Assembly (NCBI GenBank): GCA_023150275.1
Contig: JAKLLG010000004.1
Span: 62,001 to 126,000, forward strand
DNA from: Rhodocyclaceae bacterium
GTDB lineage: Bacteria > Pseudomonadota > Gammaproteobacteria > Burkholderiales > Rhodocyclaceae
Direction of reading: 5' to 3'
DNA length: 64,000 nucleotides
The position numbers were made by a program, and so were the translations under genes. How positions within the stretch are numbered: the first letter of the stretch is position 1; each line of letters begins with the position of its first letter. The notes under the pieces are model-generated. The model was not told where the DNA came from. It did no database searches and saw nothing but the letters and a program-made list of their open reading frames with translations. Positions 37,353 to 45,928 of this stretch are shown piece by piece.

Positions 37353-38612
37353 CTATATCGCGAACTCCCCCAGCCTCTTCGGTACCGCCTTGTTCTTCAG
37401 TCGCACGTAGTCCGGCAGGCCGTTGCGACAGGGGGGCGGCGCCTCCCCGGCAATCAGCGGCGCAAGATACGCGCGACATTTGTCCGTGATGTGAAAGCCA
37501 TCGTCGCTGATGAAGTCGCGCGGCATCTTGCGCTCGACGTTGGCGACGTTCTTCAGTTCGGCAACGCCGATTTCCCAGCGATAGGGCGCATCGGCAAGAC
37601 GCACGATGCCCGGCATCACCGCGTTGCGTCCGGCGAGCGCCAGCTCGACCGCTGCCGCGCCGAGCGCGTAGGCCTGCTCGACATCGGTCGCCGACGCGAG
37701 ATGGCGCGCCGAGCGCTGCAGATAGTCGGGCAGCGCCCAGTGGTACTTGTAGCCCAGCTTGTCCTTGATGCGCTGCGCGATCACCTGCCCGACCCCGCCC
37801 AACTGGGCATGACCGAAGGCATCCGTGGTGCCCATGTCGGAAAGGAAACGTCCGTCGGCGCCATGCAGGCCCTCGGACACCGCGATCGTGCAATAGCCGT
37901 GGCGGGTCACGCAATCTTCGACGCGGGCGAGGAAGGCTGCCTCGTCGAAAGGAATTTCGGGGAAGAGCAGAAGGTGCGGCGGCTCGCCGGCCGATTCGCT
38001 GGCCAGCCCGCAAGCGGCGGTGATCCAGCCGGCGTGGCGGCCCATCACTTCCATGACGAAGATCTTCGTCGAGGTCGCCGCCATCGAGGCCACATCGAAG
38101 CCCGCCTCGCGCATCGAGGTCGCGACGTACTTGGCGACCGAGCCGAAACCCGGGCAGGCATCGGTGTGCGGCAGGTCGTTATCGACCGTCTTCGGAATGC
38201 CGACGCAGACGAGCGGATAGCCCATCTTTTCGGAAAGCTGCGACACCTTCCACGCGGTGTCCATCGAATCGTTGCCGCCGTTGTAGAAGAAGTAGCCGAT
38301 GTCGTGCGCGCGGAACACCTCGATCAGGCGTTCATATTGCGCGCGGTGCTCGTCGATGCCCTTCAGCTTGTAGCGGCAGGAACCGAAGGCGCCGCCCGGC
38401 GTGTGGCGCAGGCGGGCGATGTCTTCGGCGGATTCAAGGCTGGTATCGATCAACTCCTCGGCGAGGGCGCCAAGAATGCCGTTGCGTCCGGCAAAGAGCT
38501 TGCCGATTTTCTGCGGATGCTTGCGGGAAGTTTCGATGACGGCACAGGCGGTCGCGTTGATCACCGCCGTGACGCCGCCCGACTGGGCGTAGAAGGCGTT
38601 GCGTGCCGTCAT
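37353..38612 (-). CDS. pfp: PPi-dependent 6-phosphofructokinase
   Basis: 419 aa. The phosphoryl-donor loop reads GGNDSMDTAWK (112-122), with Asp115 where ATP enzymes have Gly. The catalytic loop PKTVDNDL (140-147) has Lys141 where ATP enzymes have Gly. Both changes are diagnostic of PPi as donor. GFGSVAKYVATS and VMEVMGRHAGWI are also conserved. It interconverts fructose 6-phosphate and fructose 1,6-bisphosphate reversibly. It lies 9 bases after adk and before hppA on the same strand. Confidence 0.94.
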   Translation of the reverse strand: MTARNAFYAQSGGVTAVINATACAVIETSRKHPQKIGKLFAGRNGILGALAEELIDTSLESAEDIARLRHTPGGAFGSCRYKLKGIDEHRAQYERLIEVFRAHDIGYFFYNGGNDSMDTAWKVSQLSEKMGYPLVCVGIPKTVDNDLPHTDACPGFGSVAKYVATSMREAGFDVASMAATSTKIFVMEVMGRHAGWITAACGLASESAGEPPHLLLFPEIPFDEAAFLARVEDCVTRHGYCTIAVSEGLHGADGRFLSDMGTTDAFGHAQLGGVGQVIAQRIKDKLGYKYHWALPDYLQRSARHLASATDVEQAYALGAAAVELALAGRNAVMPGIVRLADAPYRWEIGVAELKNVANVERKMPRDFISDDGFHITDKCRAYLAPLIAGEAPPPCRNGLPDYVRLKNKAVPKRLGEFAI

Positions 38613-38621
38613 CGGAACCGG

Positions 38622-39356
<735 letters not shown>

Positions 39357-39429
39357 CTATGCTGTGCGCTGGAAACATCCGAAAAGTACCTGCAAATCGG
39401 GCGCCGGTCAAACCCACAGGCGGAAAATA

Positions 39430-40212
39430 TCAGCTCACGTTCTGCGCAAAGATGCGGCGCATGCGTTCAGCATCCTCGGGCGTATCGACACCGGGGACGG
39501 GCATGCTGCCGGCGACCGCGACACTGATGCGAAAGCCATGCCAGAGCGCGCGCAACTGCTCCAGCGCTTCGAAACTCTCGAGAGGTGACGGCAACAGCGC
39601 GGCATAGGCCTTGAGGAAGCGCGCCCGGTAGGCATAGAGCCCGATATGGCGCAGCGCGGGAAAGGAATCCGGGAGCGTTTCGCCACCCGCCTCGCGAGCG
39701 AAATGGTCGCGCGCATAGGGAATCGGGGCGCGCGAAAAATAGAGCGCGTCGCCATCCGCGCGGCAGACCACCTTCACCACATTCGGATTGAAGAAGTCGG
39801 CTGCATCCTCGATGCCGTGAGCAACGGTGGCGATATCGGCACCACTTGCGGCCAATTGTCGCACCGTCGCCGCAACCAGGGCCGGGTCGATCAGCGGCTC
39901 ATCGCCCTGCACATTGACGACGATGGTGTCGTCGGACCAGCCGCGCAGCGCCACCACCTCAGCCAGCCGGTCGGTACCGCTCGGGTGATCCGGACGCGTC
40001 ATCAGCACATTCACGCCGTGAGCCGTACACGCGGCGAAAACGTCTTCATGGTCGGTAGCCACCCAGATCTCGTCGGCGCCAGTCTGCCGCGCGCGTTCGG
40101 CAACGCGGACAACCATCGGCTTGCCACCCAGATCGAGCAGCGGCTTTGCCGGCAACCGTGTCGACGCAAAACGCGCCGGGATCACCAGCTTGAAGGTGAC
40201 GCCCGCCCCCAC
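39430..40212 (-). CDS. kdsB: 3-deoxy-manno-octulosonate cytidylyltransferase
   Basis: 260 aa starting at GTG 40212, immediately after the TGA of trm112. The motif [20 protein letters not shown] near the start binds CTP, and [12 protein letters not shown] is the metal site. It activates Kdo as CMP-Kdo for lipid A-core synthesis. The operon context with lpxK supports this. The exact start could be a few codons later, since most KdsB proteins begin at the FKLVIPAR segment. Confidence 0.97.
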   Translation of the reverse strand: MGAGVTFKLVIPARFASTRLPAKPLLDLGGKPMVVRVAERARQTGADEIWVATDHEDVFAACTAHGVNVLMTRPDHPSGTDRLAEVVALRGWSDDTIVVNVQGDEPLIDPALVAATVRQLAASGADIATVAHGIEDAADFFNPNVVKVVCRADGDALYFSRAPIPYARDHFAREAGGETLPDSFPALRHIGLYAYRARFLKAYAALLPSPLESFEALEQLRALWHGFRISVAVAGSMPVPGVDTPEDAERMRRIFAQNVS

Positions 40213-40398
40213 TCAGGCGCCCTGCGTTTCGGTCGCGCCGAGCTGACGCGCCTCATCCACCAGCATCACCGGGATGTCGTCGCGGATCGGGTAGGCCAGC
40301 TTGCAAGGCTTGCAGACCAGTTCCGACGCGCTCTTCACGTACTCCAGATTGCCCTTGCATGCGGGGCAGACGAGGATATCAAGCAGCCTTGCGTCCAT
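40213..40398 (-). CDS. Trm112-family zinc-ribbon protein
   Basis: 61 aa. Two CxxC knuckles (LVCPACKG at about 11-18 and LVCKPCK at about 29-35) frame the small ribbon, and [17 protein letters not shown] is the family signature (the YcaR type). It overlaps the lpxK end by 20 bases and abuts kdsB. It usually sits between these genes in beta- and gammaproteobacteria; its partner is not firmly known. Confidence 0.92.
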   Translation of the reverse strand: MDARLLDILVCPACKGNLEYVKSASELVCKPCKLAYPIRDDIPVMLVDEARQLGATETQGA

Positions 40399-41395
40399 CG
40401 ATTTTCTCCACGATTCGTTCGATCAGCCCGGGCGAAAGTTCGGCGCTGACGGGCAGCACCCAAGCCTCGCCGGCGATCAGGCCGGCGCATTTTACCGCAT
40501 CCTTCTCGGTGAGCAGGACGACACCGCCTGCTGCCGGCACGAAATCGGCCGCCGTGAAGGAATGATGATCGGGGAACGGGTGTTCGACAACCTCGAGGCC
40601 GAGCCCGGCAAGGTGCGCAAAGAAGCGGCGCGGATCGCCGATGCCCGCGTAGGCATGCAGCGAACGGCCAGCAAGCGCCTCGGCGGTGCAACTGCGCCCC
40701 GGATCGGCGAGCGACACGAAGCGCTGGCCGGCCAGTTGCATCGTGTAGGTGGGCACACTTGGTGGCAGCTCAGGCAACGCCGCGCCCCCATTGAGCACGA
40801 CGGCATCGACGCTCGCCAGCCGCCCGAGCGGCTCGCGCAACGGCCCCGCCGGCAGCAGCCACCGATTGCCAGTCCCGCGCTGGTCGAACACCACGATCTC
40901 GACATCGCGCGCCAGCCCGTAATGTTGCAGCCCGTCATCGGCGAGCAACACATTGCATTCGGGGTGGGCCGCCAGCAATACGCGTCCGGCAGCGGCGCGA
41001 TCGCGGGCGACCGCCACTGGCACACCGCCGCGCCGGGCAAGCAGCAGCGGTTCATCGCCGCAATCCGTTGCCGCATCGCCCTCGGCAACCAGCCGCGGCG
41101 CAGCGGCCGCGCGTCCATAGCCGCGACTGACGATGCCCGGCCGCCAGCCGCGCTCGCGCAGGCGCTCGACCAGCCATAGCGTCAGCGGCGTCTTGCCGGC
41201 ACCGCCGGCAACGAGGTTGCCGACCACGATCACCGGCACCGGCAAACGTTCGGCATGCGCGAGCCCGTGACGGTACGCCATGCGGCGCACGCCGGAGACG
41301 GCGGAAAAAAGGGCAGAGAAGGGAAGCAGCGGGTACAGCGGGAGGGCGAGCCCCCGGCGATACCACAACCGGGGGATTTTCTCGGCAAGCGCCAT
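40379..41395 (-). CDS. lpxK: Tetraacyldisaccharide 4'-kinase
   Basis: 338 aa. An N-terminal hydrophobic segment anchors it. The Walker A motif is [19 protein letters not shown] (about 56-74), and [20 protein letters not shown] is the catalytic-site motif. It phosphorylates the 4' position of the lipid A disaccharide at the inner membrane. Its ATG overlaps the exbD stop (ATGA), indicating translational coupling. Confidence 0.97.
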   Translation of the reverse strand: MALAEKIPRLWYRRGLALPLYPLLPFSALFSAVSGVRRMAYRHGLAHAERLPVPVIVVGNLVAGGAGKTPLTLWLVERLRERGWRPGIVSRGYGRAAAAPRLVAEGDAATDCGDEPLLLARRGGVPVAVARDRAAAGRVLLAAHPECNVLLADDGLQHYGLARDVEIVVFDQRGTGNRWLLPAGPLREPLGRLASVDAVVLNGGAALPELPPSVPTYTMQLAGQRFVSLADPGRSCTAEALAGRSLHAYAGIGDPRRFFAHLAGLGLEVVEHPFPDHHSFTAADFVPAAGGVVLLTEKDAVKCAGLIAGEAWVLPVSAELSPGLIERIVEKIDGRKAA

Positions 41396-41811
41396 CAGCG
41401 CGTTGTTTGCGTGGCGAAGGAAATATGTGGATACCCGGCCATCTGTGCCGCCTGCATGACGTCGACCACGCTCTGGTGCGCCGCCTTGGCATCGGCGTTG
41501 ATCACGATCACCGGCTCCTTCTGGCTGCCCGCGGCCCGCTGCAGCGCAGCGCTGATCGCGGCCACATCGGTCGTCGCCAGCGGCACCTTGTTGACCAGCA
41601 CCTGTCCGGCGGCCGTGACCGCCACATTGACCTCGTTGGGCTGCTCCGCCTGCTTGGCGGCATCGGCTGTCGGCAGGTTGATCTCCAGCCCCGAAAACTT
41701 GGCGTAGGTGGTCGTCAGCATCAGAAAGATGATGATTACCAGCAACACGTCGATCATCGGGATCAGGTTGATCTCCGGCTCTTCCCGAGGACGACCGCGA
41801 CGAAAGTCCAT
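41395..41811 (-). CDS. exbD: ExbD/TolR-type biopolymer transport protein
   Basis: 138 aa. One N-terminal helix carries the proton-path Asp (EEPEINLIPMIDVLLVIIIF, Asp22 in PMIDV), and a periplasmic domain follows. With the ExbB-like protein it forms the proton channel that energises TonB-like partners. It starts 1 base after the exbB stop. It lies in the exbB-exbD-lpxK operon typical of betaproteobacteria. Confidence 0.93.
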   Translation of the reverse strand: MDFRRGRPREEPEINLIPMIDVLLVIIIFLMLTTTYAKFSGLEINLPTADAAKQAEQPNEVNVAVTAAGQVLVNKVPLATTDVAAISAALQRAAGSQKEPVIVINADAKAAHQSVVDVMQAAQMAGYPHISFATQTTR

Positions 41812-41812
41812 A

Positions 41813-42418
41813 TTACTTGCGCGCTCCCTGGATCACTTCGACCAGGCGCACCGCCTGCAGCTCCATATCGACCACGAGGCTATCGACCAGCGCGCGGAAG
41901 TGGCGCCAGAAGATCATGGCCGGAATGGCGATGACGAGACCGAAACCCGTGTTGTAGAGCGCAATCGAGATGCCGTGCGCCAGCTGCTGCGGATTGGCGC
42001 CGGACGGCGACTGCGAGCCGAAGATTTCGATCATGCCCACGATCGTTCCGAACAGCCCCATCAGCGGGCTGATCGAGGCAATCGTGCCCAGCGTCGTCAG
42101 GTAGCGCTCAAGATCATGGCTGACGGCACGGCCGGCTTCCTCGATCGATTCCTTCATCACTTCGCGCGAGGTCTTCGCATTGCGGACGCCCGCCGCGAGC
42201 ACGCGACCCAGCGGGGAATTCTTCTCCAGCTCGGCCAGCTGCGCATCGCCGAAACCCTTCTGCTGATACTCGGCAAGCACGCGCTGCAACAGCCCTGCGG
42301 GAACAATGCGGTTGCGACGCAACGCGACGAGTCGCTCGATGATGAGGGCAACGGCGATCACGGATGCCAGAAGCAGCGGCCAGATCGGCCAGCCGGCGGC
42401 CTGAATGATGGCGAACAC
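41813..42418 (-). CDS. exbB: ExbB/TolQ-type proton-channel protein
   Basis: 201 aa from GTG at 42418, with GGGAG about 6 bases before it. A longer open frame to 42793 has no ExbB-like sequence and reads into the AT-rich gap. Helices lie at about 8-28, 105-130 and 145-170, with the conserved ISPLMGLFGTIVGMIEIF and GISIALYNTGFGLVIAIPAM. It is an inner-membrane partner of ExbD and drives energy-coupled outer-membrane transport. Confidence 0.92.
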   Translation of the reverse strand: MFAIIQAAGWPIWPLLLASVIAVALIIERLVALRRNRIVPAGLLQRVLAEYQQKGFGDAQLAELEKNSPLGRVLAAGVRNAKTSREVMKESIEEAGRAVSHDLERYLTTLGTIASISPLMGLFGTIVGMIEIFGSQSPSGANPQQLAHGISIALYNTGFGLVIAIPAMIFWRHFRALVDSLVVDMELQAVRLVEVIQGARK

Positions 42419-42925
42419 GGAAACTCCCTTGGAAAATTCAGCGGGGAACTTTAGCTTGCCGGATGCCAATCGGGCAAGTGCTTGTGTGCGCGCTTGTGTG
42501 CACGATGCCCGCCGGCTCACCGCGAAATCAAGCCCGAGCGACATCACATGACCGAGGCATCGCAGCGCCAACACGGCTGCCGCCGGCACGATGAAATTGC
42601 CCGGAATGCACGCTTGTGTTGCGCCGCATTCGTGTCGCTTCGCAGCGACCCGACTTACACCAAACTTACACGCGCTATGACCTTTGTCAGACCCCAAATT
42701 CTTATCCACAAAATCTGTGGATAACTTTGTTGATTGATTGTCACAAAAATGTCCAAATTGCCTCCCTGCAAGGGTTTTTCTTACTTTGCCCACAAAACGG
42801 GCACTTAAAATTACTGTTTATTTTCAAGTACATAAACAAGCGCCACGAAGTCAAGCGCCTTCCCGCCGAAATCCTGCCCGCAAAGCCGCACGGATGTGCA
42901 TATCGCCATCGGTTAGAATGCAGTC
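42419..42925. other. 507-bp gene-free region, AT-rich right half
   Basis: This is one of only two gaps over 300 bases here, between divergent exbB and xseA. The left 200 bases are GC-rich with no feature seen. From about 42690 to 42850 it is distinctly AT-rich (runs such as ttgttgattgattg and cttaaaattactgttt). It holds two consensus DnaA boxes and a 7/9 match, TTGCCCACA, at 42786-42794. Open frames here (for example 42482-42724) have no SD and no protein-like composition. The promoters of both flanking genes must lie here. Confidence 0.6.
42702..42724. promoter_or_regulatory. Two inverted consensus DnaA boxes
   Basis: TTATCCACA at 42702-42710 and TGTGGATAA at 42716-42724 are both perfect 9/9 matches to the DnaA box. 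They face each other across 5 bases and form one palindrome, which is rare by chance in GC-rich DNA. An AT-rich tract follows directly. Binding by DnaA is inferred from consensus only; no dnaA, dnaN or gyrB gene lies in the window. Confidence 0.7.
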
Positions 42926-44287
42926 ATGCCCCTTGCCGCCCCGTTTACGCCGCTATCCGTTGCAGCGCTTAATCGTCTGGTTCGCGAATGCGTCGAGCAG
43001 AATTTCCCGCTCTGCTGGGTGGCCGGTGAAATATCCAATCTGACTGTCGCCGCCTCCGGACACGCCTACTTCACACTGAAGGACGAAGCCGCCCAGGTGC
43101 GTTGCGTGATGTTCCGCAATCGCTACCAGATGCTCGGCTGGCGACCCGCCAATGGCCAGCGCATCGAAGCACGCGTGCTGGTCAGTCTCTATGAGGCACG
43201 CGGCGACTTCCAGCTCAACGTTGAAACCATGCGCCAGGCCGGTGCCGGCAATCTGTTCGAGCGATTCCAGCAACTCAAGGCCAGGCTCGAAAGCGAAGGC
43301 CTCTTCGCGGCGGAACGCAAGCGCGCACTGCCGGATTTTCCGCGCTGCATCGGCATCGTCACCTCGCCGCAGGCGGCCGCGCTGCGCGACGTGCTGAGCA
43401 CCCTCGCCCGCCGTGCGCCGCAGGTGGCCGCCATCCTCTTCCCGACGCCCGTGCAGGGCGACGGCGCCGCCGCACAGATTGCCGCTGCGATCGCCACCGC
43501 TGCAAGCAGTGGCCTGTGCGATGCGCTGATCGTCTGCCGCGGCGGCGGCAGCATGGAAGACCTGTGGGCCTTCAACGAAGAGATCGTCGCCCGCGCCATC
43601 CATGCCTGCCCGATCCCCGTGGTCAGCGGCGTCGGCCACGAAACCGATTTCACGATTGCCGATTTTGCCGCCGACCTGCGCGCGCCAACGCCCACCGCCG
43701 CCGCCGAAATCATCGCACCGGCGCGCGCCGAACTGCTCGGGCGGCTGGCCGAACTGCAAGCGGCCCTGCAACGGCAATTCCGCCACGGCCTCGAACAGCG
43801 TGCGTTGCGGCTCGACAGCGCCGCCCGGCGCCTGCTGCCGCCCTCGGAACGGCTGGCGCGGCAGCGCGACCACCTGCGGCATCTCGCGCAGCGCCTCGGC
43901 AACGCCTCGGCACGCATGCTCGACGACGCCAAGCACCGCAGCGCCGCGCTGCACCAGCAACTATTGCGCGAGCGCCCGCAGGCCACGGCCCTGCTGCGTC
44001 GCACCGATGCGCTATCGAGCCGCCTGCACGCCGCGCGCGAGCGCGCCCACCTGCAACGCACCGCCCACCTGGCGCGGCTTGCCGACAGCCTCGACCACCT
44101 CAACCCGCTCGCCGTTCTCGGTCGCGGTTATGCGCTGGTGCGCGACGATCGCGGGGCCATCGTCACCGACGCACGGATGATGGAACCAAGCGCCGCGATC
44201 CATGTCTATCTGGCGCACGGGCGGCTCGATGCCGAAGTCACCGGCATCGATGCCAGTGCCGAGATCGCGCGCGACGCCGGCGTATAA
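42926..44287 (+). CDS. xseA: Exodeoxyribonuclease VII large subunit
   Basis: 453 aa. The N-terminal OB fold reads CWVAGEISNLTVAASGHAYF then LKDEAAQVRCVMFRNR. The catalytic core has GIVTSPQAAALRDVLSTLAR and DALIVCRGGGSMEDLWAFNE followed by VVSGVGHETDFTIADFAADL. A long Arg/Ala-rich coiled-coil region (about 270-400) ends in the LNPLAVLGRGYALV segment. With XseB it degrades single-stranded DNA. The small subunit is not adjacent. Confidence 0.97.
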   Translation: MPLAAPFTPLSVAALNRLVRECVEQNFPLCWVAGEISNLTVAASGHAYFTLKDEAAQVRCVMFRNRYQMLGWRPANGQRIEARVLVSLYEARGDFQLNVETMRQAGAGNLFERFQQLKARLESEGLFAAERKRALPDFPRCIGIVTSPQAAALRDVLSTLARRAPQVAAILFPTPVQGDGAAAQIAAAIATAASSGLCDALIVCRGGGSMEDLWAFNEEIVARAIHACPIPVVSGVGHETDFTIADFAADLRAPTPTAAAEIIAPARAELLGRLAELQAALQRQFRHGLEQRALRLDSAARRLLPPSERLARQRDHLRHLAQRLGNASARMLDDAKHRSAALHQQLLRERPQATALLRRTDALSSRLHAARERAHLQRTAHLARLADSLDHLNPLAVLGRGYALVRDDRGAIVTDARMMEPSAAIHVYLAHGRLDAEVTGIDASAEIARDAGV

Positions 44288-44340
44288 TCCGCCGGCATTT
44301 CCGCAGCACCCATATCAATAACCCCTAAGAGAGAAAACGC

Positions 44341-44925
44341 ATGGAACACCAGCTCCCGCAACTGCCCTATGCCAAGGACGCCCTCGCCCCGCACATGTCG
44401 GCCGAGACCTTCGACTACCACTACGCCAAGCACCACCAGGCCTACGTGACGAACCTCAACAACCTGATCAAGGGCACCGAGTACGAGAACCTCGACCTCG
44501 AAGCCATCGTCAAGAAAGCCCCGGCCGGCGGCGTATACAACAACGCAGCGCAGGTCTGGAACCACAGCTTCTTCTGGAACTGCATGAAGCCGAACGGTGG
44601 CGGCGCCCCGAACGGCGCACTGGCCGCGGCGATCAACGCCAAGTGGGGCTCGCTGGATGAATTCAAGAAGGCCTTCCAGGCCTCCGCCGTCGGCAACTTT
44701 GGCTCGGGCTGGACCTGGCTGGTGAAGAAGGCCGACGGCGCCATCGACATCGTCAACATGGGCGCCGCCGGTACCCCGCTGACCACCGGCGACAAGGCCC
44801 TGCTCTGCGTGGATGTGTGGGAACACGCCTACTACATCGACTACCGCAACCTGCGCCCGAAGTTCGTTGAAACCTTCCTCAACCACCTCGTGAATTGGGA
44901 ATTTGCGGAGAAGAACTTCGGCTGA
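44341..44925 (+). CDS. sodB: Superoxide dismutase, iron type
   Basis: 194 aa. Metal ligands are His27 ([15 protein letters not shown]), the His of [12 protein letters not shown], and the Asp/His of [10 protein letters not shown]. Fe-type features are [15 protein letters not shown] and [10 protein letters not shown]. It is cytoplasmic and converts superoxide to peroxide and oxygen. It is monocistronic with a clear terminator after the stop. Confidence 0.97.
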   Translation: MEHQLPQLPYAKDALAPHMSAETFDYHYAKHHQAYVTNLNNLIKGTEYENLDLEAIVKKAPAGGVYNNAAQVWNHSFFWNCMKPNGGGAPNGALAAAINAKWGSLDEFKKAFQASAVGNFGSGWTWLVKKADGAIDIVNMGAAGTPLTTGDKALLCVDVWEHAYYIDYRNLRPKFVETFLNHLVNWEFAEKNFG

Positions 44926-44947
44926 TCCTGGATCAGCGCAGACACAG

Positions 44948-44971
44948 AAAGGGGCCGCGTGGCCCCTTTTT
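44948..44971 (+). terminator. Intrinsic terminator of sodB
   Basis: AAAGGGGCC (44948-44956) pairs with GGCCCCTTT (44961-44969) around gcgt, followed by further T residues. It is a standard rho-independent form 22 bases after the sodB stop. Confidence 0.9.
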
Positions 44972-45082
44972 CATTTCTCGTGGCGTGCGGGGATCGGCAA
45001 ACGCGTGAACAGGCATGTGGAGACAAAAAGGCGCCGCACACCTACACTGCAAGCAATAAGCGACTGCCCTCAGGAGGCTGTC

Positions 45083-45373
45083 ATGCCCGCCCATTCAGCA
45101 AAGCGGCTCACTACAAGAATCACCGATCATGTGCAGGAAAAACTGCAAGTGGCCGCAGGCCTCGTTGGAGTAACGCTGAACCAGTTTGTCGTTCAAGCGG
45201 CGTTGGAAAAAGCCGAGAAAGTCATTGAAAGAAACTCAACGATTGTTCTGACTCGCCGGGAATCCTTGAGACTGCTGGAACTGATCGAGAATCCGCCGCC
45301 GCGCAATGAAGAATTTCTTCTGGCCCAAACCCGTCATCGAAAGCTGAAGAACGATGCCGGTTCTACCGCTTGA
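45083..45373 (+). CDS. DUF1778 (TacA-like) antitoxin, orphan
   Basis: 96 aa from ATG at 45083, with CAGGAGG 6 bases before it; an open frame back to 44903 overlaps the sodB terminator and is rejected. The N-terminal ribbon-helix-helix is RLTTRITDHVQEKLQVAAGL then VTLNQFVVQAALEKAEKVIE, and a C-terminal toxin-binding tail has LTRRESLRLLELIENPP. DUF1778 antitoxins normally overlap a GNAT acetyltransferase toxin gene. Here the frame expected for it begins (ATG 45354) but stops after 19 codons, and no GNAT motif follows. Confidence 0.82.
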   Translation: MPAHSAKRLTTRITDHVQEKLQVAAGLVGVTLNQFVVQAALEKAEKVIERNSTIVLTRRESLRLLELIENPPPRNEEFLLAQTRHRKLKNDAGSTA

Positions 45374-45928
45374 CGGAAGGGCGCATTGGTTGCGGCCATG
45401 CCGGCCGGAATAGCTGGCTCGAATAGACATGAATGGCTGACCTTCCCGAAACTCTGTTCTTGCCGATTTAACGCATAACGACAAACGATGACCGAACGAC
45501 GGGCGGAGTCCTCCAAGATGACATCCCAAGAAATATCGCAAGAGCAGCCTGTCGTCGGCCCCTCGTTGAAACAATTACTGCTGTCCGATCAGGCACGCGG
45601 TGAATTGATGATACCGACGCGCGGAAACGCCAGCCGCCGCCGAGTCAAACATCTCGGCTGATTTACAGCATCCTGCTCGCAACGAGCAAATTTCTAAGCA
45701 GAGCGAATCCAAGCCCCGTTGCGGCATAGCCGCCGCCCCATCCAGCCGGGTTTCGACGTTTGACCCCACGGACGCCTACGTCCCCTGATTTATGCAGAGG
45801 GGCTGGCTCGACATGGCGGAATGGTGTTGCCTTGTCTTTACACATCAATTGGTTACGAAAACGTGTTGCTGGGATTAAAAAGAGGGCGTAATGTCCTCAT
45901 TCATTCCCAGCGAGTCAAGGCGACAGAC
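45374..45928. other. 555-bp stretch with no recognisable full gene
   Basis: This is the second gap over 300 bases, between the orphan antitoxin and the methyltransferase. It holds one small open frame (45488-45661, listed separately) and a 5-bp inverted repeat GGACG-CCTA-CGTCC at 45768-45781. It also holds an AT-richer leader (45830-45930) that must carry the methyltransferase promoter. A 64-codon minus-strand frame (45575-45769) has no SD and atypical composition. Decay of former toxin genes would explain the space. Confidence 0.5.
45488..45661 (+). pseudogene. 57-aa frame, possible antitoxin remnant
   Basis: ATG at 45488 (or 45518 in the same frame) reads to TGA at 45659-45661. The tail, SDQARGELMIPTRGNASRRR, resembles the C-terminal toxin-binding tail of Phd-type antitoxins (short acidic helix, a Pro-Thr-Arg-Gly turn, then a basic end). 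No DNA-binding domain precedes it and no toxin follows. No good SD is visible. It may be the stub of a decayed toxin-antitoxin gene or a chance frame. Confidence 0.3.

Noticed and set aside
42482..42972. Short frames in the exbB-xseA gap
   Set aside because: No SD, odd composition, and they cross the DnaA boxes and AT-rich tract; treated as non-coding.
45354..45413. Possible GNAT toxin start overlapping the DUF1778 antitoxin
   Set aside because: The frame stops after 19 codons and no acetyltransferase motif appears in any frame downstream, so no toxin gene is called.
45575..45769. 64-codon minus-strand frame before the methyltransferase
   Set aside because: No SD and no protein-like pattern; it overlaps the small antitoxin-like stub on the other strand.
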